Assembly: GCA_020226215.1 (NCBI GenBank)
Contig: CM035235.1
Coordinates: 5,035,151 to 5,099,150, forward strand
Direction of reading: 5' to 3'
Length of the DNA stretch: 64,000 nucleotides
Source of the DNA: Sindora glabra
Lineage: Eukaryota; Streptophyta; Magnoliopsida; Fabales; Fabaceae
This document shows, in pieces, positions 25,033-37,990 of this stretch. Below the pieces are notes generated by a model. That model was not told the origin of the DNA. It saw nothing but the letters and a program-made list of their open reading frames with translations, and did not search any database. Position numbers and translations under genes: made by a program. Position 1 is the stretch's first letter; each line of letters opens with the position of its first letter.

Positions 25033-25430
25033 CAACAAGATCACTCAATTGGACCCAAATATTTTTCGTAAACCTATCAGATTTAAGCAAATAATCTAAT
25101 CCTCAGAGTAAGCCAAATTTCGCAAATGGATATAAAGCAAAAAAAAAGCCAAGGAAGAACACTGTCTCGAGATTCTGAACAGGATAAACATAACCAACTT
25201 GATTCAGGCAGACCGTGGTGATTGCGCACTAAGCGGCTGAGATTTCAGAAACTTTTTGTTATTTCCAACTTTTGATGATTTGGGGTTGGATTCGAAGGAT
25301 CTCAGAGCAAAAAGTGAAAGGAAGAAAGCGGTATTTGGTGACCTTGCCAATGGAGGCTAGTTGGGAGCCTTTTTGGACCCCCTTTCTTTAATGGCATAAT
25401 AATAACCAGAGAACAAGAAGATGGTTGACT
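25033..25430 (-). promoter_or_regulatory. 5' untranslated region and core promoter zone of the kinase gene
   Basis: This is the sequence upstream of the kinase start on the minus strand. It is clearly less AT-rich than what lies beyond 25440. On the minus strand it has pyrimidine-rich patches (complement of gtgaaaggaagaaagcgg near 25311-25330), typical of plant core promoters. No convincing TATA box was placed. A 16-base T run at about 25447-25463 marks the change to AT-rich intergenic DNA. Confidence 0.5.
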
Positions 25431-26133
25431 TGCCTATCTAGTTTCTTTGTTTTTTTTTTTTTTTCTTTGTCCTATTATGAATCCCAACCCCAACAAGCAA
25501 AACTTGAATCAAGGGAATATATTTTATGAATTATTCATTGGTTAAAATAATATAAATTATTTTGATTGATTTTTTAATGTTCCATTAATTAAGAATTGTT
25601 TTGAGAATAGTGGTTTAAAAGCTCACCAAACGAGAAATATTTCTTGCCCAATCATATTACTGACAATTCTAGAATTATTACTTTTATATTAATAAATAAA
25701 AAAAAGGTAAGACAAATCATAGCCTGACACAATAGTGAAGATGTAATTAATAGTTTTTAATTAAAAATAATACAATTAATATTATAATTACATTTAATAT
25801 TTTTAATTTTATCATTTTTATTGATTAAAGATGTAAAACTTAATTAAATGAAAAGTATATTGAACCAAATAAATTTTATTTAGTAATGGATAAAAGTTCA
25901 AATATATTTATTAAAAGAAAAAATTTATTAATACTCTAACCCTTAGAATTATTATTTATCTTATTCAGTGATTAAAAAAATATGAACGAAACTTAAATAA
26001 AACTTTTTAGGTGAACACGCATGTGGTGATATAATTAATAAATCTTATAGTGAATATGTAAAAAAATTTATCTAAATTGTGTTAAAAATATATTTCAACA
26101 CATAATTTCAATTTGAAAGTATTAGTTAAAGTT
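25431..26133. other. AT-rich intergenic sequence, nothing recognised
   Basis: No open frame, repeat pair or motif could be supported here. Confidence 0.6.
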
Positions 26134-27449
26134 AAGAATTTAAAATCATAATTTTTAAAATTGAATTGGCCAATTGAATTGATAAACTAACCAATAAATT
26201 AATCGAATTAATAGTATTAAATTGAAAATATATATAATTTAGTGTGAATTAACTAGAATTGATGTAAATCAATTAAAATCAATACATCAAAATAGCGGAT
26301 TGATTTATTCCAAATAATATATTTTTAAAAAATAAAAGTTTTGCAATTTCATAATAGTTAAGGCGTAATATTTTCATAATTTCAAATTAATTAAATTTTT
26401 AATTTTTTAAAATTATTTTTAAATAAATTATTATTATATCACTTATATTTTATTATTTATTTATATTATTAACTTATGTTATATTATTTTTATATTTTTA
26501 TATTTTTATCATGAAATAAATTATTATAAATAAATAATAGTAATGTATATATAATATATTTTTTTAATCTAAAATCGATTCAACGGACCAATATATTATT
26601 CTTCGTAATAGATGCCCAACTGCTTGAACCGATAAAACAACCTGAAACATGCGGTCAGCAAAATGACCTTAACCTCACATTTTCATTTTGTTACCTTTAG
26701 AAGGGCCCAAAACCACTCCTAGAAGTCATGAAACTATAACTATCTTGTCATGAAAAATGACATTATCCTGCTTGCGGTGTTCTGAAAAACCATACTCTCA
26801 CATATATGTTTCAAACTTCACTTTCAAGATATGATTTATCCTTTTGAAGAAATGATCCAATAATTGCACTTGATGCTTAATTCATTTAATGTCTTTTCAT
26901 ACTTGCTTTTAACAATGAAGTTTGATTTTGCACTTTTTTAATGTATTCAGTTGAAAATGGAGTAAGAGACTCTTAAAACATTCACATTATCATCTTTACA
27001 TGATTAAACATACCTTATGAAATAGCTTATTTTGCTATACTTGAATGCAATATCTAAAATTATGATTACATATTTCCATACTAATTCATTGATGTTCTTT
27101 TTACATGAAAGAACTAAAACATGTCAAGATCATTGCTCATCATGAAAACACATTCTTTAAGGAAAATATGACAAGTAGGAAAAGAAAGAAGAATTTCACT
27201 CCCCAAGATGAGAAGATTCAAAATGCAACATGGCAAAGTTTGAAAACACCAATTGTAATATAAATTGATCGGTTTAAAAACTCAGAAGATGATCGACCCT
27301 CTAGCCATATGCACTAGGCTTCAAACATTGCAAGTGACAACCCTTACTAAGATATACTCTAATTCTTATTCCTCTTGCATAATTACTAACTTAAGTTTCA
27401 AAGTGTGCAAGTCCCTTAAGATACCTAAAACCCAGGGCTCAATCCACTA

Positions 27450-28560
27450 ATACCAAAGTCCAAGCAAGCTATATGCCATTGGCACTATCAAAGCTCAAGC
27501 TAGCTATATGCCCTCCATACCATCAAAGCCCAAACAACCATGTCTTTAGCACTATAAAGCTCAAGTGAGGTATATACTTTTGGCACCATCAAAGCTTGAA
27601 CAACCATATCTTCAGCACTATAAATCTCAAATGAGCTATATTCCTTTAGCTTTATGAAAGCTCGAGTGAGTTATACATCCTTGGCACCATCAAAGCCTAA
27701 ACAACTATGTCTTCAACACTATAAAGCTCAAGCAAGTTATACACCTTTGGCACTATCAAAAGTTTGAGCAAGTTATATACCCTCGGCACTATCAAAGTCC
27801 AAATGACCATGTCTTTAGCACTATAAGGCCCAAGTAGCACCTATTATCAATGAATTAAAAGCACAAGATTTAGCTTGAATGAGTAGCATGTTTATAATTT
27901 AGCCTTAAGCTACACCTATTATCAAAGAACCAAAAGTTCAAGATTTAGCCTAAGCGAGCGACATCTTTATCATTTAGCCTAAACAGCATCTTTCTTGATA
28001 GGCTAAAGTGAGCAACATCTCTATCAAAGCCCAAATGACCACACTTTTGGCATTATAAAGCTTAGGCAACACCTATTATCAAAGAGTCAAGAACTCAAGA
28101 TTTATCTTAAGTAAGCAACATGCCCATCAATTAGGTTGAATAATATCTTTTTCGTTTGGCCTAAGTGAGCAACATCTCTATCAATTAGGTTAAATAACAT
28201 CTTTCTTATATGGCTCAAGCAGCATCTTTATCTTCAATGAGCTAAGAGTACCAAATTTGGCTTTGAGCAATATCTTTATTATTAAAATGCCAAGAGTTTA
28301 AGATTTAGCCTCAAGCAATATCTTTAGCTTTAGTGATCCAAAAGCTAGAGATTTAACCCCAAACGGCATCATTTTTGTAGTAAAAGAAAAGCTCAAGGCT
28401 TAGCCAAGTAGTATTTGTCATCAAATACTTAGCCCAAATAGTATCTTTATTTTCAATGAGTGAAAAATACAAGATTTGGCTAAGTAGCATCTTTGTCATA
28501 AAAAATTTAGCCAGAATGACATTTTTATTTTTAGCAAACTAAAAGCTCAAGATCAAACCC
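27450..28560 (+). repeat. Degenerate tandem-repeat array
   Basis: From 27450 to about 27840 a unit of roughly 60-70 bp recurs: ggcaccatcaaagc, then aacaaccatgtctt, agcactataaagctcaag and gagctatatgcc. From 27840 to 28560 a related second family uses tcaaagagccaaaagctcaa, gatttagcc and aagcgagcaacatcttt blocks. The units are too variable for a CRISPR or a young minisatellite. In plant Ty3/gypsy elements of the Tat/Ogre group, such arrays commonly lie between the polyprotein gene and the 3' LTR, which fits the position here. Confidence 0.7.
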
Positions 28561-28777
28561 AATTGGCTTCCTCAACATTTGTTCTTAGCCCAAACAGTCC
28601 TTATAATATTAAGTCAACCATCATAAGTCTCAAATATGAGGCATTCAAAGTTCAAACTATCATTACTTCTATAAGTCAATCATTTCAAGTATCTACCAAC
28701 CTATAACTCTATTCAACATTCTATCAACATAGAAGTACTTTGTCTTAAATGTCATCAATCACTCTCATCATAAACTT

Positions 28778-29205
28778 AGGAGTGAAGGAAGACAAGTGAT
28801 AATATTAAAAATGTCCGACTAGTTAGAGCTAGCCTATTTAGCACAATACATATCCAATTGGCCCATAATCGATCGATTAATCCGATCCAAGATTAACCCA
28901 TCTTGTCTTAACAACCCAACAACTATCAAGCCCAATTATATGACTACTTGGCTTATATAAGTCTAAACAATTCTTATAATAATTAATTATTAATTTACTC
29001 TTAAACATATCAAGTCAATGCGACCTCACTATAAAATACTCTAGGTTTGTACTTCACAAAAAGGTCTTTTTTCTTGCTCTCATTTTATATTATTTTTATT
29101 TTTAAAATTCTAACTTAAGCATCAAAAGAACTATGATGGATCTTATCTATCAATTTTTGATGTTGTATATCCATAGGTTACCTCAAAAATTGGAGTTACT
29201 CGTGA
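28778..29205 (+). mobile_element. Polypurine tract and 3' LTR remnant, Ty3/gypsy type
   Basis: A purine-rich tract (aggagtgaaggaagacaag, 28778-28796) is followed directly by TGATAATATT, the arrangement expected for a polypurine tract and LTR start. A TATA-like tataaaata lies at about 29030, followed by a T/C-rich stretch (ttttttcttgctctc) as in an LTR U3-R-U5 layout. The right end is obscured by a TA microsatellite. No polyprotein gene is recognisable. Confidence 0.55.
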
Positions 29206-29208
29206 GTT

Positions 29209-29211
<3 letters not shown>

Positions 29212-29269
<58 letters not shown>
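29212..29269 (+). repeat. TA microsatellite
   Basis: An uninterrupted run of about 28 TA units. Confidence 0.95.
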
Positions 29270-29271
<2 letters not shown>

Positions 29272-29370
29272 ATTCAACCAATGAATCAATAGACAAATTA
29301 ATGAACTAACAAATTAATGTCTATTAATTCAATAATTGATCCAATTTTAAAAATTATATTTAAAACTCTT

Positions 29371-32300
29371 GAAGCGTTAATCTTTTTTTCTTTTCCCGGT
29401 AAACGCTAGATTCAGTTTTATTTAATAATGACCACGTGCTTTGATTAAGAAGGTTCAATAAATTTAACAATGTGGTTGATTGCTTTGTATAATATTTTAA
29501 TCATGTGCATGATGATTATTCTATTTTGGATGATTGAACAATTTCCAATGATTGGTCAAAATGTAAACCATGGTTAATTAAAAAAAGAGATAAAGTAGGA
29601 CAAAGATTAGCCAGAATCCAGAAAATAATTCTGCAGATTAAGAAAGACTAGGAATTTTAAGAATTTTGTAGTCAACCACAGCCGGGCATGTGCAAAATGC
29701 ATGCCTGCTTAAAATGATACAGAAGTAGAAGTTAATGCATAAAAGATGACGTTTTTCTTCCTACTTGAAAATTAACACAACAATTTTAAATTCATGTACA
29801 AAATATCATAATTTTTTATAAAAATTATAAATATAAATTTTGCATGTAATAAATATATAAAAATTTAATTTAATTTACAATTAGTGTATTATATTTTACT
29901 CAATCAATAAATAAAAAATTCATTAAAAAATAATAGTAATTAAAAAAATTTCAACAACACTAAAGGAGTTTTGATATTTTTTATTTATGTAATAATATAT
30001 AATTTTGTAATAGGGTAAAATTAATTTACATTGACATTAAATCAAATTTAAATCCATATATAAAAACTTGTAATTTTTTTAACAAAATTAAAGTTGCATA
30101 AAAAAATTAAAAACTTTCAAACTTATTAAAAAAGGTGAACAAAAAGGGTTTAAATTTAATCTATTATCATTCTAAATTAATTTTATACTATTACAAGTTC
30201 AGGTATTTGCATGTAAATAAAAAATTATTAAAACTTATATATTACAATTAAAATTTTTTAATTATTTATATTTTTTAATAACATGTTCTTTTCTTATACA
30301 TTGACAATATAAAATATTTTATACTAATATTAAATTAAATTTAAATTCTAAAAAAGTATAACAACCTTAACAAAAGTTACAAAAATAAGCAATGGATAGA
30401 AATTCTATTGAAGTATAGTCAATGTAAAGATATTTGGAGGAGATTCTCTTCTTATCTTAATATATTTAATTTTTATTAAGAATATTTAGTTCAAATAATA
30501 TATGATATCCTTTGAAGGCTTTGTACTTTTCGTTGCATTCAGAATTCAATCATTGATCCTTACATGTGTGTATTTGATAATTTAACCACTTCTAATATCA
30601 CCAATATATATAAATATATAATTATTTCCGTCAAATGAGATGATATAAGCAACATATGTATAATTGTGGTTTAAGTCAATTTTATACTTAATAGGACTTT
30701 AGAGTAAGTTATAGTCGATTAGATAGTAATTTTGGTCTCTCAAAATTAAGATGGATGAGTTTGATGACGAAAAAATTAAACATAAGGTCAATTTAACAGA
30801 AATGATTATAGTATATTGTTGTTATAATAGTATATTGATATATGATTAAATTTTATTGTTAATATATTATTATATAATATATCAAATTTAAATTTTAAAA
30901 AATAAATTTAATATATAATTAAATTTAATAACATATTAATATATCATTAAATTAGTAATACTCCGTATTCTTCCCCTCGCCTATCTGACATTTTCTTCTT
31001 ATCCTTTCTTGGTAAATCTGACATTTTCTTTATTGTTAAGAAAGGTTGTATAATTTTTCTCCGTATAGACCCCTCTCCACGTAAAAAGATGCGTATCTGA
31101 CGTGAGATCAAAAAATATTTTTAAACAAATTATTTGAATAATTACCTCATCTATATAGTGATATTGCATTAATTTTGAAGTGACCGTATTAGCACCCCGG
31201 GAAGGATTTAATGGTTGACCTAGTTTTTGAAAATAGTTTTCGATTAATTTTATATAACAAAAATGATACAATCAACAAAAATAAAATTTAAAATGAAATT
31301 TTATAAATTTATATCACTATCTTTAATTTATTAATAACATATAATTTGAATTCAAAATATAATTTTAGATCTCATTTTCATTACATATATATTATTATTT
31401 TTGTAATAATGGAGTGTCAAATTTATATAAAAAATATATTAAAGATTAAATTGATATAAACCTTATAAGGAATCAAAATGACTATTCAATGATGATTTAT
31501 TCTCTTAATTTATATGCCATATTTAATTCTTAGATGCATTAATATAACGTTGCCTGAATTTATTAATTTATAAAATATTGCACAAACAAAATAAAATCTA
31601 ACAATTTCATGATGCCATGCATATTTAATTTTAAAATCCGTAAATCAACTCCATCTCTTTATGAGGATGGATAGCATGTCTCAAATTGTGAGTTGGCTGC
31701 CTCTGGGAAGGGGAATCCTACATTTTGAAACCCATGAAGTTTCTTTGCATGCTATCAAATTGCAAGGGGCTAAATCACAAATTAAATAGAGTTTTGTGGG
31801 GTTAAATGAAATTTTACCTTTCTTTGGGCCCAAAGTTTCTTTGGAAGGCTGGAATTGGATTTCTAATGGATTTGTGGGCTTTCAGCCTTAGTAATTCGGG
31901 CATTGGATCCATTTTGTTGTGGGCTTGGGCTTCCCTGGGGTTTCATATTGTTCAGCCTTGTTTACTAGTTTATGCGGTGTCCCTTTTCATCCTCAAGGAG
32001 AATACGTGATTAAAAATGAAGGCCAAAATATGGGATTTGCCTAAGTAAAGGGAGTATTGATAAGATTTTTTTTATTTATAATTTTTTCATAAAATTTTAT
32101 AATTTTTTACCATATTTGAATATTTTAATATTATAAGTATGATTATTTATATTTATGCTGTAAGATTTTATTAAAAAAAATCACAAAATTTTATGGAAAA
32201 AATAGCATCTCTTACGTTATAAATTTGAACGATTTTAAGAAAAACTCATAGGTTTTATGAAAATGTTACAATTAAAAAAAATCATACAATTTCTTTGAAA

Positions 32301-32739
32301 ATCATACCAAACAAAATGGCCAGAATATACGTCCCAACATATGCTTTTGAATCATTTTACTTTTATTCAAATTTAATTTTATCCTTAATCTTTACAATAG
32401 TGAAAGTGGACTACTAGATTCACACTTACAAATTTGATATCAAATCAATTATGTGATATCAAAATAAGATAAAACTTAAAAAAAAAATAAAACTTGAATC
32501 AACGATACTTAATTCTTCTTTTAACTTTCAATTTTTTTTAAATAAAGTTTATGAATAGAATAAACAGCTCAACTCCATAATAAAGATATGTCACTGAGTT
32601 TTTTTAGGATTTATAATAGTACTTCTATATTGCTTAACTTCTTAAAATTGCTAATAATGAGAATTAAACTTAAAAAAAGAGGAGTCATAAACAGCCAACC
32701 TTTCAAAGTTAATAGAATGTCGAAAACTTCATAACATAA
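29371..32739. other. AT-rich intergenic region with two GC-richer patches
   Basis: No gene is supported. The patches at 30960-31220 (with cacgt and ccccggg) and 31640-32040 (with ttgggcccaaa at about 31830 and many tggg words) are richer in G+C than their surroundings. The second has an open frame of 67 codons, but it resembles no family I know and its composition alone is weak evidence. These may be gene or promoter relics. Confidence 0.4.
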
Positions 32740-32752
32740 ATAATTTAATTGA
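32740..32752 (+). repeat. LINE target-site duplication, left
   Basis: ATAATTTAATTGA, identical to 43514-43526 at the other end of the LINE. Confidence 0.9.
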
Positions 32753-32800
32753 CGAGTCTGCGGAGGAAGCAGGTGGGAATTCGAAGGAAGAGAAGGATCT

Positions 32801-34450
32801 CATGCAGCGAAGTGAGAAAAATGTCAAGCAGGAGGGAGAGGAATTTTCAGGTGAAACCTTAGGACCGGTTGTCTATGACACCACATTGCTGGCCTAGACT
32901 GAGAAGGAACAACAAGGAAAAAGCACACAAGCATATGCTGTTGAAGAGGAACGGAGGGAAGGAGGTGATAGAGTTGGATGATGACAAAGTGGCTGAAAGT
33001 GATTCAGAGTTAAGTGAGGCCAGTGATGCAAGGTAGGAAAAACCAAAGTTTGATTTTAGTGAATTTAAAATTATTGAGAATGCTGATGAGAGTAGACCTT
33101 GTCTGCAATATGTGATTTCAAAACAAGAGGAGATAAAGTTGAATAGACCTCGGCGCCGTACACTAATAATCAAGCTACTGGGAGACAGATCAGTTTCAAG
33201 GAGTTAGAAAACAAGCTTTATCAATTGTAGGCGAATGAGGGCGAACTTGATATTGTTAACCTTTCTAATAAGTTCTACTCGATTTGGTTTAGTGATCCTA
33301 AGGACTATGACTTTGCATTTACAGGAGGAACTTGGCGGATTTATGATCATTATTTGACTGTCCGGAAGTGGGAACCGACTTTTGATCCAAATGAGGAAAA
33401 AAAAAAAAGAAACTTGGAATGTGGATCAAGCTCCCTAGTCTTCCGATGAGCATTTATGACACTAAATTCCTCACATACTTGGGAAATAAGGTTGGGAGGA
33501 TTCTAAAAATGGATGCTACCACTAAATATCAAGCGTGAAGGAGGTATGTAAGATCATGTGTTAAGATTGATCTGACAAAGAAATTGTTATCCAAATATTC
33601 CATTAAGGGCAAGACATATTTTATAGAATATGAGAGCATTCACATGGTATGCTGTACTGAACATTGCCCCATTAAAGTGATAGGGTACTCTGAGGAAACG
33701 TTAGCTCTAAGGATGGTGATAAAAAGAAGATGGGAAATTATGGTGGTACCACTTCTAGCGAAAAGAAGAACAGAATCGATTCGAAAAGTATTTGTTGACC
33801 CAACGAAAGCAACGGCCACGGAAGGCTAAAACAGCCACTGGAGAGAAGAATAGGAATAATAATAGTAAGGAAGCTGAACACAGGTCTCAGTTTATGGAGA
33901 AATACTCAGGAGTAAGTCACAATGCCTTATTCCAGAAGAAAGAGACAAGAGAAGGGGATGGGTCCCCACTGCATTCTCTCTATGTCTCGGAATAAGATAC
34001 AGTACTTACTCAGGAGTATATTAGAATTTTCCCAGTTTATGGTGCTTCAGAATAGAGATGTCAGTTTGAAGAATAATGAAGTGTAAGTGGTGCAAACGAA
34101 ACTTGGGACAACCTAAAGCTAAGGAGGTGCAGAACCCTACACGTGCGATAACAAAGGATTGACAGAAAGCAGGTCAGCTCAGAAAACTGTAGCATCAAAT
34201 TCACGAAGCAAGAGGGGAATAGGCCAATCAGGTAATGTTCAAACGGGCCCATGGCCATTCTGGCCAGAGAAAGAAAACACTAACCCGAATAGAGCAGCAA
34301 TGGGAAAGTAGTATACTGTACAAGATAAAAATATGCATGCACTCAATGCGGGACTGGTGAAACAGCGAGGCCAGATTTTACCTCCCCTAGGGTTCAAAAC
34401 TCAGTCAAACCCTATTTTGTCGCAGATGTCACCTGTTTCAGAGACATAGA
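32801..34450 (+). pseudogene. LINE ORF1 (DUF4283 RNA-binding protein), broken
   Basis: Possible start ATG at 32801. After an acidic, low-complexity region comes RPRRRTLIIKLLGDRSVS, then the DUF4283 core across stops: NKFYSIWFSDPKDYDFAFTG, GTWRIYDHYLTVRKWEPTFD, KFLTYLGNKVGRILKMDATT, and KLLSKYSIKGKTYFIEYESI. The zinc-knuckle region that should follow (a Cys-x2-Cys-x4-His pattern) is reduced to HMVCCTEHC. A basic linker runs to about 34450. In active elements this protein coats the LINE RNA. At least four stops or frameshifts are present. Confidence 0.85.
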
Positions 34451-34610
34451 GTGGCTTTTTTTTTTAAGATGGGATGCAAGTTAGAGGCGTAGGTTCAATG
34501 ATATTTCAAGAGCAAAATAGTGAAGCTATAGAAGTTTGTGAGGATGGCCATAGAGTGGCTTCTTCAAGTGACCTAGTTGGTCATTACGTCCTTTTTAACT
34601 CTTTATTTAG

Positions 34611-36902
34611 CATGATAAATAAAATTGCTATTTGGAACTGTTATGGAGCAGGGCATAAGGATTTCGTTTCGCATGTTAACAGAGTGTTGTGTAATAAATG
34701 CTCCTGATATTATTGTCCCCCTGGAAACAATAATGGAAGATTCTAGGGGCCGCGATATTCTTCAAAAGCTGGGTTATAATGGTACTTGGCTAGTCCCGGG
34801 AGACCCTTTTTCGGGTGGAATTTGGTTAGCCTAGAAAATTCGTAGAGTGAAAATGGAGGTGTTAATTTCTAATTTTCAACATGTGCACATTACAATCATT
34901 CCTTATCATAGGGACACATGGTTTTTTACAGCTATTTATGCTACTCTAAATCCTGAAAGGAAAACTGCTCGATTGGAGGATCTTTATGGCATTAGCAACG
35001 ATATGAAGAGGAGTTGGTTGGCTGCTGGAGACATGAATGATATTAGAGATCTTGAGGGAAAAAAAGGTGGTGCTCTATTTAATTGGAACAAAGCTTATCT
35101 GTTTACTGACAGAATTCATAGGTGTAATCTGCTGGAGATTCAGTCGCAGGGAGGTCATTTTACATGGGTTGGTCCTACTAGAGCAGTTATTATCAACCCT
35201 TTGAGAAACTGGATAGAGTTCTTTCCGATCCTTCCTGAAAAAACAGATTTGGTGAAGCTTTTGTCCAAAGACTTCCTTACACTTACTCGAATAATCATCC
35301 CATTATTATTAATATTGGAGGAAGACCTGCGGGCAAGGATAATCGTCCTTTCCGGTTTAAGGTAGCCTAGTTATCTTATAATAATTTTCATGATTTCTTT
35401 TCCACTTAATGGGATGAGGAAAAGGACATTTTCCAAACTCTTAATATTTTCACTCTAATAGTTAGAGATTGGAATAAAAATGTGTTTAGAAATATTAGGA
35501 AAAGGAAAAAATATCTCTTGACTCTAATTGCAAGCATTTAACAGGCTTTAGAGAGAAGTAACAATCCTTTCCTATCCAATTTGGAAGAACAACTTCAAGA
35601 TGAATTATCTGAAACTTTTAAGTAGGAGGAAATACTATGGCAAAAGAAATCTAGAGCGGAATGGCTTATTAAGGGAGATAGGAACACGAGTTATTATCAT
35701 GTCAAAGCAATAATTAAAATAAGTTGAAATAGAATTCATATGCTGAGAGATCCTAATGGTAATTAGGTTTAGAACAAGGAAGAGCTTTTCCAAATGATAA
35801 ATAATTTTTACAAAAAGCTTTTCAATAAAGAAACGGATGCCAGAATGTCATGTTGCATCAACATAAGATATCCAACACTTTGTGAAGATTAGAATGGGAT
35901 TCTTATGGAGCCAATTAGTAATATTGAGATTAAAAATGCTATGTTTGCCATTGAAGGCACAAAAGCTCTCAATAATGATGGGTACTTAACAATCACTTAT
36001 CAAAAAAATTAGGATGTGATAGGTGATAATGTTTGTCAATTTGTCAAAAGCATATTTGTTGGTCAAAATGTGAGTCAGGCCAATAAAATGTTAATATGTT
36101 AATTCTAAAGGTAAAGAAATTAGAATTTATAAATCAATTTAGGCTATGTCTTGTTCTTTATAAATGCATGTCTTGTTCTTTATAAATGCGTAATGAAAAT
36201 TCTAGTGAACAAACTAAAGCCCTTACTCCTTGACCTAGGAAGGAGATACTAGGTTTTGTGCTAGGAAAGAGATACTAGGTCAAACTAGATGATGTTATAT
36301 TGGATGTTTGTCTTCCTAGCACATAACATTATAATTGCACAAGAAATCATCCATATGATAAGAAGAATGAGAAGTGGAAGAGGTTTCTTTGCCATAAAAA
36401 TTGATTTAGAGGAAATATATGACTATTCAAATTGGGAATTTATTCAAGAAGTTTTATTAAAGATCAAGCTTCAGAATGACATGGTGGAATTTATTATGAA
36501 TTGCATATCTTCTTCCACCTTTAACATCTTATGGAATAGTAATAAAACTGAGAAGTTCAACCCTTCAAAAGGAGTTAGATAGGGAGATTCATTATCTCTA
36601 TATATTTTTATTTTCTATATGGATAAATTATTCACATAATTAGTGATGCAATGGCAGAAGGTAAATAGGTTTCCATGAAAGCAGGAAGATTAAGGTTAAT
36701 AATCTCTCATCTTATGTTTGTTGATGATTTCCTCTTTTATGGAAATGCATTAAAAAAATCAAATTAATTATATGATAAATTATCTTAATGCTTTTTGTAT
36801 GACATCTAAACAAAAGATAAATAACTCAAAATCTCATATCTTCTTCTCTACAAATATGTCTATTGATAGTAGAAATTTCGTTAACACTAGAAGTGATTTT
36901 AC
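34611..36902 (+). pseudogene. LINE ORF2, 5' part: endonuclease and reverse transcriptase
   Basis: The start MINKIAIWNCYGAG at 34611 matches the endonuclease N-terminus. After a frameshift near 34700, PDIIVPLETIMEDSRGR, a stop at 34832, AGDMNDIRDLEGKKGGALFN and LLEIQSQGGHFTWVG follow. The reverse transcriptase shows KIDLEEIYDYSNWEFIQEVL near 36400, GVR-stop-GDSLSLYIF near 36570, and a catalytic FVDD (36714-36725) in place of the usual FADD/YADD. SKSHIFFSTN follows, and the frame stops abruptly at about 36902 where the nested LTR begins. In life the protein nicks target DNA and copies the LINE RNA there. Confidence 0.9.
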
Positions 36903-37611
36903 CTATATTAGCCCTAAGCTTATATGACAAGTTTTGATGATGATAAATAAATGTTACAATAGCATTACATGTCTTTATACCAAAGTATTATAAAATCTTC
37001 AATAGACAAGTTATGTTATGGTTACAGTAGCAATACTTAATAATGTACTAAAAAAATTATATCTTATACAAGTATCACCAAGTATATGATTAGTCAATAT
37101 ACATGATATAATGATTATACATGTTCTTATAATAATTTGTTATCTATTTTATATATAAATCTTGCATACCAATATCTTGATATATTACATTAAACTAATC
37201 AAATGGCTTGTAAAATTATGTTTATTATATAAGAAAGTCTAAAAGGAAGAAAGGTAAGCATTGAAGTAAAGCAATAAAAAAACTTGTCATGCCTAACTTA
37301 AGAATGAATAAGGAAGAAAGGCAAGAAAGGATATATGATTCAAGTATTAAAGGATAAAAAAATTCAAATTTTGAAAGCTTGGAAATATCGAGAAAAGCTT
37401 AAGGATTTCATTAGTATAATTTTTTATTTAAGACTTAAACTTTCTTGTAAAATTAAGTTTTTCATTATATAAAGCTCAAACATATTTTTAAAAATTTTAG
37501 CTTGATCAAATCATCTTAAAAAGATAATCCACAATCATTTTTTTACAAAATAGCCCATGAGACACTTCACAAAATATTTGAGATTTGACTGTAAAACTTT
37601 TTTCATATAAA

Positions 37612-37990
37612 AATAAACTCAAAGAGATCTCTATGAATTGGTTATTTGCTTAAAATGATCAATATATAAAAGAATTATGATTTTTCAAGTTGAGTCTAAA
37701 AATTAATTTTTTGTATTTTAGTCTTTTCTAACTTTTACTCATTATTTTAACCATATCTTAAAAACTATAAAAGATATGAGAATTAAACCTCTCTATGAGA
37801 AAATAAACTCAAAGACCTTTTTATTTATAAGTTATTTGCTTAAAATGATCAATATATGAAAAAGTTTTAAATTTTACAATTTGAGTCTCAAAATCAAATT
37901 TTTACGATCCACCATTTCTAACATTTGCTTATTATTTTAATAATATCTTAAAAGTTACATAAGGTATTATCATGGTGTGCCCCACAAAGG
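37612..37990 (+). repeat. 190-bp tandem repeat within the Copia-type LTR
   Basis: The units start with aaataaactcaaaga at about 37611 and 37801 and share ttatttgcttaaaatgatcaatata, a Gtgagtct block and an attattttaa block. A partial third unit seems to continue after the nested LTR (from about 40375), implying the array predates that insertion. Confidence 0.7.

Larger units (their letters stand above)
26134..29370. mobile_element. Candidate DNA element with ~50-bp imperfect inverted ends
   Basis: The left end (26134-26189) starts aagaatttaaaatcataatttttaaaattg. The reverse complement of the right end (29319-29370) starts aagagttttaaatataatttttaaaattg, and both continue into attgaatt-type sequence. 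The pair encloses the repeat array 27450-28560, an LTR-like stretch and a TA run. A clean target duplication was not found. The most likely reading is a DNA transposon into which a gypsy-type element later inserted, but AT-rich chance pairing is not excluded. Confidence 0.45.

Noticed and set aside
27450..28560. CRISPR-like array
   Set aside because: Units vary in length and sequence, there are no unique spacers, and the context is a plant retroelement.
31806..32009. 67-codon Trp/Leu-rich frame
   Set aside because: No recognisable domain and no splice context; left as an unidentified patch.
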